A stretch of DNA of 64,000 nucleotides from Haloarcula halophila (GTDB taxonomy: Archaea > Halobacteriota > Halobacteria > Halobacteriales > Haloarculaceae): contig NZ_CP119559.1 in assembly GCF_029278565.1 (NCBI RefSeq), positions 1 through 64,000 of the forward strand, given 5' to 3'. The notes below the pieces were generated by a model. It searched no databases. It was not told where the DNA came from and saw nothing but the letters and a program-made list of their open reading frames with translations. Positions 53,855-63,054 of this stretch are shown piece by piece (the stretch's first letter is position 1; each line of letters begins with the position of its first letter). The position numbers and the translations under genes were made by a program.

Positions 53855-56800
53855 TCAACACTCGGACCAGCCACAGGACTCGCAGGTCTTGCAGCCTTCC
53901 GAGTAATACAGCGACAGCGAACTACACTCCGGACATTCCGGACTCTCGCCGGCGTCGATGATCTCCTGCTGGTCGCCCGAGGCGCGGGCGTCCGTCCCGG
54001 CATCGGTGTCGGGTTGTGCGGCCGTCGCACCCGGTCCACCGTCGGTCTGGGTAGTGCTATCGACGGGTGCCTGCTCCCCGTTGATCTCGTCTTCGGCTGT
54101 CTCTTCGAGTGTGGCCTGCTGTGGATAGGCCTTGTCGACCTCGCCGTCGAGGTACCGCCGGAGTGCGGTCCCGATGGCGTCCGGGATCGACTGGATCTGT
54201 TCGCCCTTGTCCCAGGCGACCTTCGGCGATCGGATTCCCTGGAGTTCGTCGGCGATCTCGTGGGGGCCGACACCCGAACGTAACGCAGTCGAGATGGTCT
54301 TGGCCAGCGCCTCGGTGAAGGAGGCGGTGAAGCCGCCGGAGTTGCCGATGTTGGCGAACAGTTCGAACGGTCGCTCGGCCTCGGGATCTTCGTTGATGTT
54401 GACGTAGAGTTTCCCGTAGCCGGTGTCGATGCGCTGGGTGACGCCGTGGAGGACGTCCGGTCGCGAGCGCTTCTCGGCGAACTCCGCCTGCTCGCCGTCG
54501 GCAGCGTCCAACAGTGACTCGACGGAGTCGTCGACAGCAGCCTGGACGGCTTCGTCGTCGAGGAACCCCTCGATACCGCCGAAGACCTCCTCGATCTGTG
54601 CGACGATCTCCTCGGCGTCCATGTCGGCGAACTCGGTGTTCTGGGCCCGCGTCGTCAGCACCTGTTTGCTGCGGGTGCCGTCGCGATAGTAGGTGACGCC
54701 CTTGCCGCCGTGGTCGTAAATGTACTCGAACACTTCGGCGGCGTCCGCGACAGTGGACTCGTTGGGGGCGTTGACCGTCTTCGAGATGGCCGAGTCGACG
54801 CCCTGCTGGCAGGCGACCTGGATCCCGGCGTGACTCTTCGCCGGGAGGGCACCGGTCGTGACGAACAGCTCGCCGATAGCGTCCGGAACGGTCGTGAGGC
54901 CGTCGATACCGTCGAACTCGTTGTTGGCCATCTGCTCCTGGGCCTCCTGTTTGACGGCCTCGACATCGAGATCGTTCTCCTCCAGCGCCCGGAGGAAGTA
55001 GTCGTCGAACTCGACGAGCATCTCGTCGCCCTGGACGTCGCCGGAGACGTTCTTGTAGTAGGCGACGTTGTAGATCGGCTCACAGCCACCGGTCGTGTTG
55101 CCGATCATCGAGGTCGTCCCGGTCGGGGCGATCGTCGTCGTGTTGTGGTTGCGGATGGGGTAGCCGTCGGCCCAGTCGTCGGCGTCCTCGCCGGTCTGGT
55201 GCTCGAACCACTCGCGGTACTCCGTCGGGTCGGCGTATTTGGACTTGTCCCACTCCTCGAAAGTCCCGCGCTCTCGTGCGAGTTCGTGTGACGCGGCCTT
55301 CGAGCCGTGGTTGATGTGGCTCATCAGCTGGCTGGCGACCTCGTTCGAGGTCTCGGAGCCGTATTTCATTCCCAGCTGGATGTACAGCTGTGCCAGGCCC
55401 ATGATACCCAGGCCGATCTTGCGCATCTCCCGGACCTTCTCTTCGATCTCGTCGACCGGGAAATCCGACATGGTGACGACGTTCTCCAGGAACCGGGTGC
55501 CCATCTCGATACGGCGGTCGAACTCGTCCCAGTCGATCGCTTCCTCCAGGAAGGCCCCGACGGCCTCGGCTTCGGTGTCGTACTCGTCGGCGTGGGCGGC
55601 CTCCCAGACGCGCCAGTCCGGGGCGTCCTCGGCTGCCAGCGTCGAGAGGTTGATGTGTCCGAGGTTACAGGCCTCGTACTCTTCGAGCGGCTGCTCGCCA
55701 CACGGGTTGGTCGCGAGGATCCGGTGATCCGGGTGTTCTTCGACGTCGAAGCTGTGCTGTTTGTTGACCCGTTCGAGGTAGATGACGCCAGGTTCGCCGT
55801 TCTCGTGAGCGCCCTCGACGATCCGCTCCCAGAGCTTCTCTGCGGGCACCGAGAGCACTTCGCCGGCCTCGACGAACTCGCCGAGGCCGAACGTCTCGTA
55901 GAGCTCCTCGGTCTGTTCGGTGGCGATGTGGGGTTCGTCGGTCCGCGGGTTGGTGAACGTGAACTCCTCGCCGTGCTTCAGCGCGTCCATGAAGGCGTCG
56001 GTGATCCCCACGGAGATGTTGAAATTCGAGAGATGGCCTTCGACGGCGTTTCGGAGGTGTTTCGGAACCTTTCCGTCTTCGCCGATGAGATCGCGGGCTT
56101 CCTCTAAAGCGTCGGCAAAGGAGTTGTGCGTGAAGTCGTCGGGGTCGTTGAGCCGCAGCGTGTGTGCGAGCGAGACGTCCTTGTTCTTGGCGTGGATGAA
56201 CTGGATGACGTCGGGATGGGAGACGCGCATGACGCCCATCTGGGCGCCCCGTCGGGCGCCGCCCTGGGCGATCGTCTCGCACATCTGGTCGTAGGTCCGC
56301 ATGAACGTGATCGGCCCCGAGGCGATGCCGCCGGTCGAACCGACCTGGTCGCCGTACGGGCGCAGACGCCAGAAGGCATAGCCCATGCCGCCCCCGGACT
56401 GGAAGACCTGTGCGGCCTCCTTTGCGGTCTGGTGGATGTCGTCGATGTCGTCTTCCGGCGAGTCGACGAAACAGGCCGAAAGCTGCTGGAGTTCGTCGCC
56501 GGCGTTCATCAGTGTCGGCGAATTCGGCATAAAGGAGAGTCGCTCCATCGACTCCTGGAACTCCGTGGCCGTCTCTTCGACGTGCTCGCGAACGTCGTCG
56601 GGGAGTTCCGGAACGACAGTGTCGTAGGCGAACTTGTTGACGTTGTACTCCGAGAGCGTCGTCTCGACGTCGTCGTCGACGCTGGTACCCTTCCCGAAGA
56701 CCTCGTCGGCGAGTTCGTCGCGTCGAGGATGGTCGGGTTTGAGCTGGTCCGGCGTCACCGTCACGTCGGTGTCCTGCTTGCGGGCCTCGAACACCGCCTC

Positions 56801-57001
56801 GGCCAGCGCGATGTTCTTCGCGACCCGTTCGAAGAGATCCTCCTGTTGTTCGACGAGGTCGCCGTCGGCGTCCTTCCGGAGATACCGGGCCGGCAGGATG
56901 TTGTGATACGCGTTGTCGGTGAGTCGATCGGCGAGTGTCTCCCCCTCGGTGCGCTTGATCGGCAGCGAGATCTCGTCGGCGGAGAGTTCCGCGTCGCTCA
57001 T
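53855..57001 (-). CDS. nrdJ: adenosylcobalamin-dependent (class II) ribonucleoside reductase
   Basis: A 1048-residue NrdJ-type enzyme that makes deoxyribonucleotides using coenzyme B12. Active-site motifs are MPNSPTLMNAG, the NPCGEQPLEEYEACNLG finger-loop block, and PTGTTSMIGNTTGGCEPIYN, followed by GVDSAISKTVN. The C-terminus has a disordered Thr/Asp linker (about 965-1020), then the redox/zinc tail CPECSSLSLYY..CKTCESCGW. Length is typical for halophiles. A 33-residue frame ends in its ATGA, so translation may be coupled. Confidence 0.94.
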   Translation of the reverse strand: MSDAELSADEISLPIKRTEGETLADRLTDNAYHNILPARYLRKDADGDLVEQQEDLFERVAKNIALAEAVFEARKQDTDVTVTPDQLKPDHPRRDELADEVFGKGTSVDDDVETTLSEYNVNKFAYDTVVPELPDDVREHVEETATEFQESMERLSFMPNSPTLMNAGDELQQLSACFVDSPEDDIDDIHQTAKEAAQVFQSGGGMGYAFWRLRPYGDQVGSTGGIASGPITFMRTYDQMCETIAQGGARRGAQMGVMRVSHPDVIQFIHAKNKDVSLAHTLRLNDPDDFTHNSFADALEEARDLIGEDGKVPKHLRNAVEGHLSNFNISVGITDAFMDALKHGEEFTFTNPRTDEPHIATEQTEELYETFGLGEFVEAGEVLSVPAEKLWERIVEGAHENGEPGVIYLERVNKQHSFDVEEHPDHRILATNPCGEQPLEEYEACNLGHINLSTLAAEDAPDWRVWEAAHADEYDTEAEAVGAFLEEAIDWDEFDRRIEMGTRFLENVVTMSDFPVDEIEEKVREMRKIGLGIMGLAQLYIQLGMKYGSETSNEVASQLMSHINHGSKAASHELARERGTFEEWDKSKYADPTEYREWFEHQTGEDADDWADGYPIRNHNTTTIAPTGTTSMIGNTTGGCEPIYNVAYYKNVSGDVQGDEMLVEFDDYFLRALEENDLDVEAVKQEAQEQMANNEFDGIDGLTTVPDAIGELFVTTGALPAKSHAGIQVACQQGVDSAISKTVNAPNESTVADAAEVFEYIYDHGGKGVTYYRDGTRSKQVLTTRAQNTEFADMDAEEIVAQIEEVFGGIEGFLDDEAVQAAVDDSVESLLDAADGEQAEFAEKRSRPDVLHGVTQRIDTGYGKLYVNINEDPEAERPFELFANIGNSGGFTASFTEALAKTISTALRSGVGPHEIADELQGIRSPKVAWDKGEQIQSIPDAIGTALRRYLDGEVDKAYPQQATLEETAEDEINGEQAPVDSTTQTDGGPGATAAQPDTDAGTDARASGDQQEIIDAGESPECPECSSLSLYYSEGCKTCESCGWSEC

Positions 57002-57099
57002 CTGTCCATCGTCTCCCCGACAGCGGTCGTCTGTCGGTCGATACCCCGATCTACGGCTGACCCAATTCCTGTCATTTCTGGCGGCACATCTGTACTCAT
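56998..57099 (-). CDS. 33-residue leader frame overlapping nrdJ start
   Basis: MSTDVPPEMTGIGSAVDRGI followed by DRQTTAVGETMDR ends in ATGA shared with the nrdJ ATG. Composition fits a haloarchaeal protein, and the overlap suggests coupling, but it is too short to be sure and has no known family. It could be a leader controlling reductase synthesis. Confidence 0.35.
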   Translation of the reverse strand: MSTDVPPEMTGIGSAVDRGIDRQTTAVGETMDR

Positions 57100-57447
57100 G
57101 GATGTCGTATAACGCTTCTGTCTGCGGATTCTGTCGGATTCCGTAGCTGTACGAGAGTCGTAACTACGGTGGTCGTCGGGCAATGCAACAGCGCGGCTCG
57201 TCTCGCCGTCGTGTACGACCACTAGCAACGGCGGTCGCTTCTTAATACTGTCCAGACCACGGTGAAAGTGAAACCGGACCTCCCCCAACCACGAGACGGA
57301 ACTGGAACATCCAGTAGAAACGAACGGGGGTTTCGACTGGAGATAGCGATCACTCCCCCCCGAAACTGGCGGGGAGCAGTGAGCAATCGTACCGGGAGAC
57401 ACCGGAACAGCCACGAAGTATTTGTGCCAGAACGGTCTCGTACTAGT
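57100..57447. other. intergenic region between nrdJ and small membrane gene
   Basis: No gene is convincing in these 350 nt. TATA-like gttatac near 57108-57114 may serve nrdJ; tattt near 57420 serves the plus-strand gene. A C-run at 57353-57361 is notable for its length. Confidence 0.35.
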
Positions 57448-57636
57448 ATGCTCTCCGTCCTACAACTCGGGAGTCTTCCCGGCCTCCCGGCGCTGCTGGC
57501 CGGCCTCGTCGCTATCGCGCTGGTGTTGCTCGTCGGCCGAGTCGTGATGAAGGTCGCCTGGCGACTCGTCGTCGTCGCGATCATCGTCGTCGCGACCGTC
57601 TGGATCCTGGGCGTTCTGGGGTTCCAGTTCTTCTGA
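57448..57636 (+). CDS. small two-helix membrane protein
   Basis: A 62-residue protein made almost wholly of two hydrophobic helices: ALLAGLVAIALVLLVGRVVM and LVVVAIIVVATVWILGVLGF, ending QFF. ATG at 57448 with tattt about 27 nt upstream fits a leaderless start. Widespread small membrane proteins of this type in haloarchaea have no known role. Confidence 0.7.
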   Translation: MLSVLQLGSLPGLPALLAGLVAIALVLLVGRVVMKVAWRLVVVAIIVVATVWILGVLGFQFF

Positions 57637-57669
57637 GGGCAGACCGTCGGGAACCGACAGGTCGGCGGT

Positions 57670-58308
57670 TCAGTCGTCGGCCGAGCGCAGGAAGTTCCGG
57701 ATGACGTCGTGGCCCACGGCAGTCAGGACCGACTCCGGGTGGAACTGGACCGCTTCGATCGGGTACTCGCGGTGGCGAACACCCATCACGAGTTCGGTCT
57801 CCCCGTCCGGGGTCGGCTCGGTTGTGGTCGCCGAGACGACGAACTCTTTGGGGACCGACTCGGCGATCAGCGAGTGGTAGCGCCCACCCTGGAACCCCTG
57901 TTCGAGGCCCCGGAAGACGCCCTCCCCGTCGTGGTCGATCGACGAGGCCTTCCCGTGGATGGGGGCGGGAGCGCGACCGACGCTCCCGCCGTAGGCGTAC
58001 ACCGCCGACTCTAACCCGAGACAGACCCCCAGTGTCGGCACCTCGGGACTGACCTCCCGGAGGACGGGAAGCGTCACGCCCACGTCGCGGTCGTTCTTCG
58101 GGTGGCCCGGTCCCGGTGAGAGGACGATGGCGTCCGGGTCGAACGCCTCGATCTCTGCCAGCGAGGCCGTGTTGCGGACGACCTCGGTCTCGGCGTGCTC
58201 GGAGACGTACTCGACGAGGTTGTAGGTAAAGGAGTCGAAGTTGTCGACGAACAGCACGCGCATGTTCTCGGGGACGGCGTCCTCGCCGGCTGGTCGGGCG
58301 GAACTCAT
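57670..58308 (-). CDS. trpG: anthranilate synthase component II (glutamine amidotransferase)
   Basis: A glutamine amidotransferase of 212 residues that supplies ammonia to TrpE. DNFDSFTYNLVEYV at the N-terminus, nucleophile loop GVCLGLES, oxyanion region YHSLIA and VQFHPESV with the catalytic His-x-Glu. The ATG overlaps the trpE stop by 4 nt, so it is the last gene of the D-F-E-G operon. The loop reads GLES where bacterial enzymes have GHQ; this is the haloarchaeal form. Confidence 0.94.
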   Translation of the reverse strand: MSSARPAGEDAVPENMRVLFVDNFDSFTYNLVEYVSEHAETEVVRNTASLAEIEAFDPDAIVLSPGPGHPKNDRDVGVTLPVLREVSPEVPTLGVCLGLESAVYAYGGSVGRAPAPIHGKASSIDHDGEGVFRGLEQGFQGGRYHSLIAESVPKEFVVSATTTEPTPDGETELVMGVRHREYPIEAVQFHPESVLTAVGHDVIRNFLRSADD

Positions 58309-59921
58309 CGCTCCCCCTCCGGAGCTATCTCGGCTCGCTCGTCGGTCCTGATCTCGTCCAGTGCAACCAGGACGCCGTCCATCTTCTGTTCGGTCTCCTC
58401 GTACTCGCTGGTGGGGTCGGAGTCGGCGACGATCCCGGCCCCGGCCTGGACGGTCACGCGGTCGGCGGTTCCCTCGCCGGCGGGCAGTGGCGCACCAGTC
58501 TCGACAGTGGCCGAGCGGATGACGATCGCGAAGTCGGTGTCCCCGCCCCAGTCGAAGTAGCCCACGCCGCCGCCGTAGGGACCGCGGGACGACGGTTCCA
58601 GTTCGTCGATGATCTCCATGGCGCGGATCTTGGGCGCGCCCGAGAGCGTGCCCGCGGGGAACGTCGCCCGCGCGGCGTCGAAGGCGTCGGCTTCGTCGTC
58701 GAGCGTGCCGGTCACCGTCGACTCGATGTGCTGGACGTGGCTGTACTTGAGAACGTTCATGAACTCGTCAACCCGAACGGAGCCGGGCTCAGAAACCCGG
58801 CGAACGTCGTTGCGCGCCAGATCGACGAGCATCGTGTGTTCGGCCCGTTCCTTGTCGTCGGCCAGCATCTCGCCGGCGAGGCGGCGATCCTCGACCGGTG
58901 AGTTCCCCCGCGGGCAAGTGCCCGCGATGGGGTTCGAGACGACGCGGTCGCCGGCCACGGAGACCAGCGTCTCCGGACTCGCCCCGACGATCGAGTGGTC
59001 GTCGTACCCGAGGAGATACATGTACGGTGACGGGTTGACCGAGCGTAGCGATTCGTACAGTCCCAGCGGGTCGACGTCCCCGTACAGTTCGCGGGTCCGG
59101 GAGACGACCCCCTGGTAGATGTCGCCAGAGAGAACGTACTCCTTGGCCCGTTCGACGGCGTCCTCGTACTCGTCCTGTGGACCCGCGACCTCGTCGACTT
59201 GGGTGAACCCGCCGGTAACCAGCGGCTCCAGGTCCGAGAGTACCGACTCGACGCGGTCGGCTTCGGCGGTGAGTTCGTCGTAGCGAGCGCCCGCGTCCTC
59301 CTCCTCGCGGACGACCGGCGTGAACACCAGTTCGACACTGTCCTCGACATGGTCGAACCGCACCGTCGCCGTCGTCAGCACGAACTGCGCGTCCGGGAAA
59401 CGGGAGTCCGGCCGGTCTAGCCCGACCTCGTCGAGCCAGAGGTCGTAGACCGCGTCGTAGGCCAGAAAGCCGACGAGCCCGCCGTCGAGGTGTTGGCGGT
59501 CCATCTCCGGGAAGCCACGCAGTTCGACGTCGGGCATCGCCGCTCGGAGGTCGTCGACGACGTCGCCGCCGTCGGTCGTCACGAGGTCGGCGTATCGGTC
59601 GTCGAAGACCTCGACCTCACTGTCGTCGCCGGTGACCGTGACGACGGCACGGGGGTCGTACCCGACGAACGAGAACCGCGCGTGCCGGTCGTCGGTCTCC
59701 GGGGCGAAGGCGCCGTCCGGATCGCTGGAAGCGACCTTTTCGGCGCTCTCGAGCAGGAACGTGTAGTCGCCGGCGTCGACGTCGGTCGTCCGGCCGGTCA
59801 GCGCCGCGTAGGCGGTCAACGGGTCCACGTCGACGTCTAGTTCCGCGGCGGCGCGGACCACCACCGGCCGGTCGGCCTCCGCGTCGGCGACGAACTGCTC
59901 GCGCGAGCGGTCCAGCGTCAC
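58305..59921 (-). CDS. trpE: anthranilate synthase component I
   Basis: A chorismate-binding enzyme of 538 residues making anthranilate. Conserved NPIAGTCPRGNSPVEDRRLA, DLARNDVRRVSEPGSVRV, and SGAPKIRAMEIIDELEPSSR define the active site. N-terminal half has FVGYDPRAVVTVTGDDSEVE and the LLESA tryptophan-sensing motif, so feedback inhibition is likely. Overlaps trpF start and trpG by 4 nt each. Confidence 0.95.
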   Translation of the reverse strand: MTLDRSREQFVADAEADRPVVVRAAAELDVDVDPLTAYAALTGRTTDVDAGDYTFLLESAEKVASSDPDGAFAPETDDRHARFSFVGYDPRAVVTVTGDDSEVEVFDDRYADLVTTDGGDVVDDLRAAMPDVELRGFPEMDRQHLDGGLVGFLAYDAVYDLWLDEVGLDRPDSRFPDAQFVLTTATVRFDHVEDSVELVFTPVVREEEDAGARYDELTAEADRVESVLSDLEPLVTGGFTQVDEVAGPQDEYEDAVERAKEYVLSGDIYQGVVSRTRELYGDVDPLGLYESLRSVNPSPYMYLLGYDDHSIVGASPETLVSVAGDRVVSNPIAGTCPRGNSPVEDRRLAGEMLADDKERAEHTMLVDLARNDVRRVSEPGSVRVDEFMNVLKYSHVQHIESTVTGTLDDEADAFDAARATFPAGTLSGAPKIRAMEIIDELEPSSRGPYGGGVGYFDWGGDTDFAIVIRSATVETGAPLPAGEGTADRVTVQAGAGIVADSDPTSEYEETEQKMDGVLVALDEIRTDERAEIAPEGER

Positions 59922-60553
59922 GCGGCTCCCCCCGCGGCGTTGGCGACGAATCGCGATACTGCGTCGTGGTTTTTCACGCCGCCACGCTCTTCGACGCCGC
60001 TTGCGACGTCGACGGCGAACGGGCGGACCGTCTCGACGGCCTCGGCGACGTTCTCGGGGGTCAGTCCGCCGGCCAGCACGACCGGCACGTCCAGGGAGGC
60101 GACCAGATCCCGCGTCCGCTCCCAGTCGTGCGTCTCACCGGTTCCGCCCGCGCCCGACTCGTCGACGGAGTCGACCAGCAGCGCGTCGGCCTGTGCCGCG
60201 TAGGCCCCGAGGTCGTCGGCCGCGGCGTCGACGACGGCGACGACCTGCTGTGCGATCCGGCGCCGCAGTGCCCCCAGTTCCGTCGGGGAGAGCCCCTCGT
60301 GGACCTGGACGGTGTCGGGTTCGACTGCGTCGACACGGCGGACGGCCTCCTGGACCGTCGCCGGCATCGTCACCAGCACGCTCGTCACGAACGGCGGGAC
60401 GCCCCCGACGAGACGTTCGGCGGTGCCTTCGTCGACTTCGCGGGGCGTCTCGACCGGGACGCCGTGGATGACGCCGACGGCGTCGGCCCCGGCCGCGACG
60501 ACGGCCTCGCGGTCTTCGGCCGAGGTCACGCCACAGATCTTGACCCGCGTCAT
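59918..60553 (-). CDS. trpF: phosphoribosylanthranilate isomerase
   Basis: A small TIM-barrel isomerase of 211 residues. The catalytic Cys is in VKICGVTSAED; the Asp acid is in the LLVDSVDESGAGGTGETHDW strand; LAGGLTPENV and VDVASGVEERGGVKNHD form the phosphate site. Overlaps both neighbours by 4 nt, giving co-ordinated translation. Confidence 0.95.
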   Translation of the reverse strand: MTRVKICGVTSAEDREAVVAAGADAVGVIHGVPVETPREVDEGTAERLVGGVPPFVTSVLVTMPATVQEAVRRVDAVEPDTVQVHEGLSPTELGALRRRIAQQVVAVVDAAADDLGAYAAQADALLVDSVDESGAGGTGETHDWERTRDLVASLDVPVVLAGGLTPENVAEAVETVRPFAVDVASGVEERGGVKNHDAVSRFVANAAGGAA

Positions 60554-61545
60554 ACCCCGACCAGGTCCTCCAGCTTTGCCGCCGCGTCGCCCGACTCGAT
60601 TGCCTGTCGGGCCAGTTCGACGCCCTCGGTGTGGCTGTCGGCGACGCCGGCGACGTAGATGGCAGCGCCAGCGTTCGCGAGGATGATGTCCCGTTTCGGT
60701 CCGTCGACGGTCCCCTCGACGATCCCCCGGAGGTCCTCGGCGTTCTCCTCGGGTGTGCCGCCCGAGACGGCCTCGATGTCGGCGGTCTCCAGCCCGATGT
60801 CCTCGGGCACCATCGTGTACTCCTCGATCCGGTCGCCGGTGACCTCCGCGACCGTCGTCTCGCCGTGAATGCCGATCTCGTCCAGACCGTCGCCGTGGAC
60901 GACCAGGGCTCGTTCGACCTCCATCCGTGCGAGCGCCTCCGCGACGATCGGGACGAGATCGGGGTCGTAGACGCCCAGGACCTGTGCGTCCGCCCCGGCC
61001 GGGTTCGTCAGCGGGCCGAGGATGTTGAAGACGGTCCGCATCCCCAGTTCCTTGCGCGGGCCGATGACGGCTTTCATCGCCGGGTGGAACACCGGCGCGA
61101 GCATGAACCCGATCCCCTCGGCTTCGATCGCGTCCTCGACGGCCGGCGGTTCGGCTTCCACGTCGACGCCAGCCACCTCCAGTACGTCGGCGCTGCCCGA
61201 CGAGGAGGACACCGAGTAGTTCCCGTGTTTGGCGATGGGGACGCCGGCCCCCGCCGCGACGATGGCGCTCGTCGTCGAGACGTTGATCGTGTCGTAGTCG
61301 TCCCCACCGGTCCCGCAGGTGTCGACGAGCGTCTCCCGCTGTGGCTCGATGGTGCGTGCGGCGTCACGCATCCCCTGGGCGAAGCCGGCGATCTCGGCTT
61401 CCGTCTCGCCTTTCGCCCGGAGCGCAGTCAGCAACGCACCGATCTGGGCGTCCGTCGCTTCCTCGAAGACCAGCCCCGCGACCTCACGAGCCTCGTCCTG
61501 TGTCAGGTCCTCACCGTCTGTGACGCGTTCGATGTACTCCTGCAT
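60550..61545 (-). CDS. trpD: anthranilate phosphoribosyltransferase
   Basis: The first gene of the operon, 331 residues. Phosphoribosyl pyrophosphate loop DTCGTGGDDYDTINVST, anthranilate site KHGNYSVSSSSGSADVLE, and FNILGPLTNP are diagnostic. Start ATG at 61543-61545, preceded by a palindromic TGTAC-N6-GTACA about 32 nt upstream. Converts anthranilate and PRPP to phosphoribosylanthranilate. Confidence 0.95.
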   Translation of the reverse strand: MQEYIERVTDGEDLTQDEAREVAGLVFEEATDAQIGALLTALRAKGETEAEIAGFAQGMRDAARTIEPQRETLVDTCGTGGDDYDTINVSTTSAIVAAGAGVPIAKHGNYSVSSSSGSADVLEVAGVDVEAEPPAVEDAIEAEGIGFMLAPVFHPAMKAVIGPRKELGMRTVFNILGPLTNPAGADAQVLGVYDPDLVPIVAEALARMEVERALVVHGDGLDEIGIHGETTVAEVTGDRIEEYTMVPEDIGLETADIEAVSGGTPEENAEDLRGIVEGTVDGPKRDIILANAGAAIYVAGVADSHTEGVELARQAIESGDAAAKLEDLVGV

Positions 61546-61576
61546 GGAATCACCAATGAACTATTTCGTGTTGTGA

Positions 61577-61592
61577 TGTACAAATCCGTACA
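61577..61592. promoter_or_regulatory. TGTAC-N6-GTACA palindrome before trpD
   Basis: TGTACAAATCCGTACA holds perfect 5-bp arms around 6 nt. One arm reads TGTACA, the TRP-box sequence bound by TrpY in Methanothermobacter. It lies 32-47 nt upstream of trpD. Function in haloarchaea is inferred only. Confidence 0.45.
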
Positions 61593-61721
61593 CTGACTTA
61601 ACGTTGTCGGGCCGGGCCGATTCCGGTCCCGTGTGGGTCGAATCAACAGACGACGTGCGGATACCGAATCCGAAACCTTCAATTATACCCCCCGGCAAGA
61701 AGGAAGTGTACGAGGCAGCGA

Positions 61722-61796
61722 GGGTTCGTGGTCTAGGTCGGTTATGACACCTCCTTGACATGGAGGAGGCCGGCGGTTCAAATCCGCCCGAACCCA
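61722..61796 (+). tRNA. tRNA-Val (GAC)
   Basis: A 75-nt cloverleaf. Acceptor GGGTTCG pairs with CGAACCC, then discriminator A; anticodon stem CTCCT/GGAGG around TTGACAT gives GAC for valine. T-arm GGCGG-TTCAAAT-CCGCC is perfect. No intron; CCA not encoded. Confidence 0.95.
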
Positions 61797-61964
61797 TACT
61801 TTCTGTCGCGACCGACTCGGGAGCGACGAAACCGTCTGTGAAGATGTCCTCCCGCGGACTGGCGACGGCTATCGAGAATCACTACGACGAACCCGACCCA
61901 TCGAGGAGGTGCGCGCCCGGCGAGCGTCGGCTCTCTCGCCGCTTGAACCCGACCAGGAGGTCTC

Positions 61965-62453
61965 TCAGACGATACTCACGTCGGCACTATCGCGGCTGAT
62001 CTCGCTCTCGCGGCCGTCCTCGATCGCGTCGAGTCGGTCCATGATCGTATGGACGACGTCACCCTCGGTGCAGGGTGCGACGTGTGAGAGTTCGGCCTCG
62101 CGGTACTCGGCCAGCCCCATGACCGGGAGGACCATCGCGGTGTAGGCCTCCTCGGTGACCTCGGACTCAACGTCGGTAGTCTGGTAGAACGATTCGAGCG
62201 AGACGTTGTTCGAGAGCGCCCACTGTTTGAACTCCGCGACCCGGTTCAGGATGTACTTCCCTTCCGGCGTGCGTGCGGCGGCCGACTCCGGAGCGATCTG
62301 TTTGCCCCAGACGACGACGTTGTAGTCCGCGATCTCGTCCTCGCGATCGAGGCGTTCGAGGCGATCGAGTACGGCTTCCTGGCGCTCGTTTGCGCCGTCG
62401 GGGAGCATCGATCGGACGAACAGTTCGACGTGGGGGAGGGTGTCCTCGGTCAT
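61965..62453 (-). CDS. conserved haloarchaeal protein (HTH-domain family)
   Basis: A 162-residue cytoplasmic protein: HVELFVRSMLPDGANERQEA then VLDRLERLDREDEIADYNVV, ARTPEGKYILNRVAEFKQWA, and LPVMGLAEYREAELSHVAPC. Haloarchaeal homologues are annotated as HTH-domain proteins; no function is established. Intact, typical length, with A/T-rich promoter upstream on the minus strand (near 62470). Confidence 0.75.
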   Translation of the reverse strand: MTEDTLPHVELFVRSMLPDGANERQEAVLDRLERLDREDEIADYNVVVWGKQIAPESAAARTPEGKYILNRVAEFKQWALSNNVSLESFYQTTDVESEVTEEAYTAMVLPVMGLAEYREAELSHVAPCTEGDVVHTIMDRLDAIEDGRESEISRDSADVSIV

Positions 62454-62631
62454 GTCTGTTACGAATCATACAGACGGAGCTACAAATAGATACCGTGGGT
62501 ACTGTATACACAGCACGGAACTGTATATATTCCTTTGAGCCGGCGATGTCGGGTGGTTTCGTGGATCGGTTTACCATCGTTGTGGGTACGATCCGGCTGA
62601 TCTTCCAGCGGAAATTCCGGTGTCGGGTACA

Positions 62632-62946
62632 TTATATTTCGTGACTGTCTCGACGGTGAAGCGTCTCGTGCAGGCCGACGACCAGCGCCGGAACGACCAC
62701 GATGAAGATGTGTTCCTCGATCGGAATGCCAAGGAGATCCACGCCCGTCCGCAGGCGGATCGCGAAGACCCCGACTGTGAGCGTATACCAGTCCCAGACG
62801 TAGGCGATCGGATAGAGAGCGACGATGGTCCGGGCCGCCATCCTGAGCGCATCCGCCCGGTATAGCAACACCAGCGCGACTGTCCCCCAGAGGAACTCGG
62901 TGACGAGGTACGTGTAGGGGCCGAAAACGCCGATGTCGGGAAGCAT
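62632..62946 (-). CDS. lycopene cyclase-domain membrane protein
   Basis: A 104-residue membrane protein of three spans: TYLVTEFLWGTVALVLLY, ARTIVALYPIAYVWDWYTLT and the cyclase motif GIPIEEHIFIVVVPALVVGL. The PIEEHxF motif marks the CrtY heterodimer-type lycopene cyclase domain; a single repeat instead of the usual two. ATG at 62944-62946 (MLPDIG). Could act in carotenoid/retinal synthesis as a half-unit, or have another role; no carotenoid genes nearby. Confidence 0.75.
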   Translation of the reverse strand: MLPDIGVFGPYTYLVTEFLWGTVALVLLYRADALRMAARTIVALYPIAYVWDWYTLTVGVFAIRLRTGVDLLGIPIEEHIFIVVVPALVVGLHETLHRRDSHEI

Positions 62947-63054
62947 ATCCGATGGACGTAGCACGGGTTCTAAAACCTGTCCGAGGTTTCCTTTGCCGGG
63001 AACCAAACCAAGCTTGATAACCCTACACGTCGAACTTCCGCGGTGTGAAGCACG

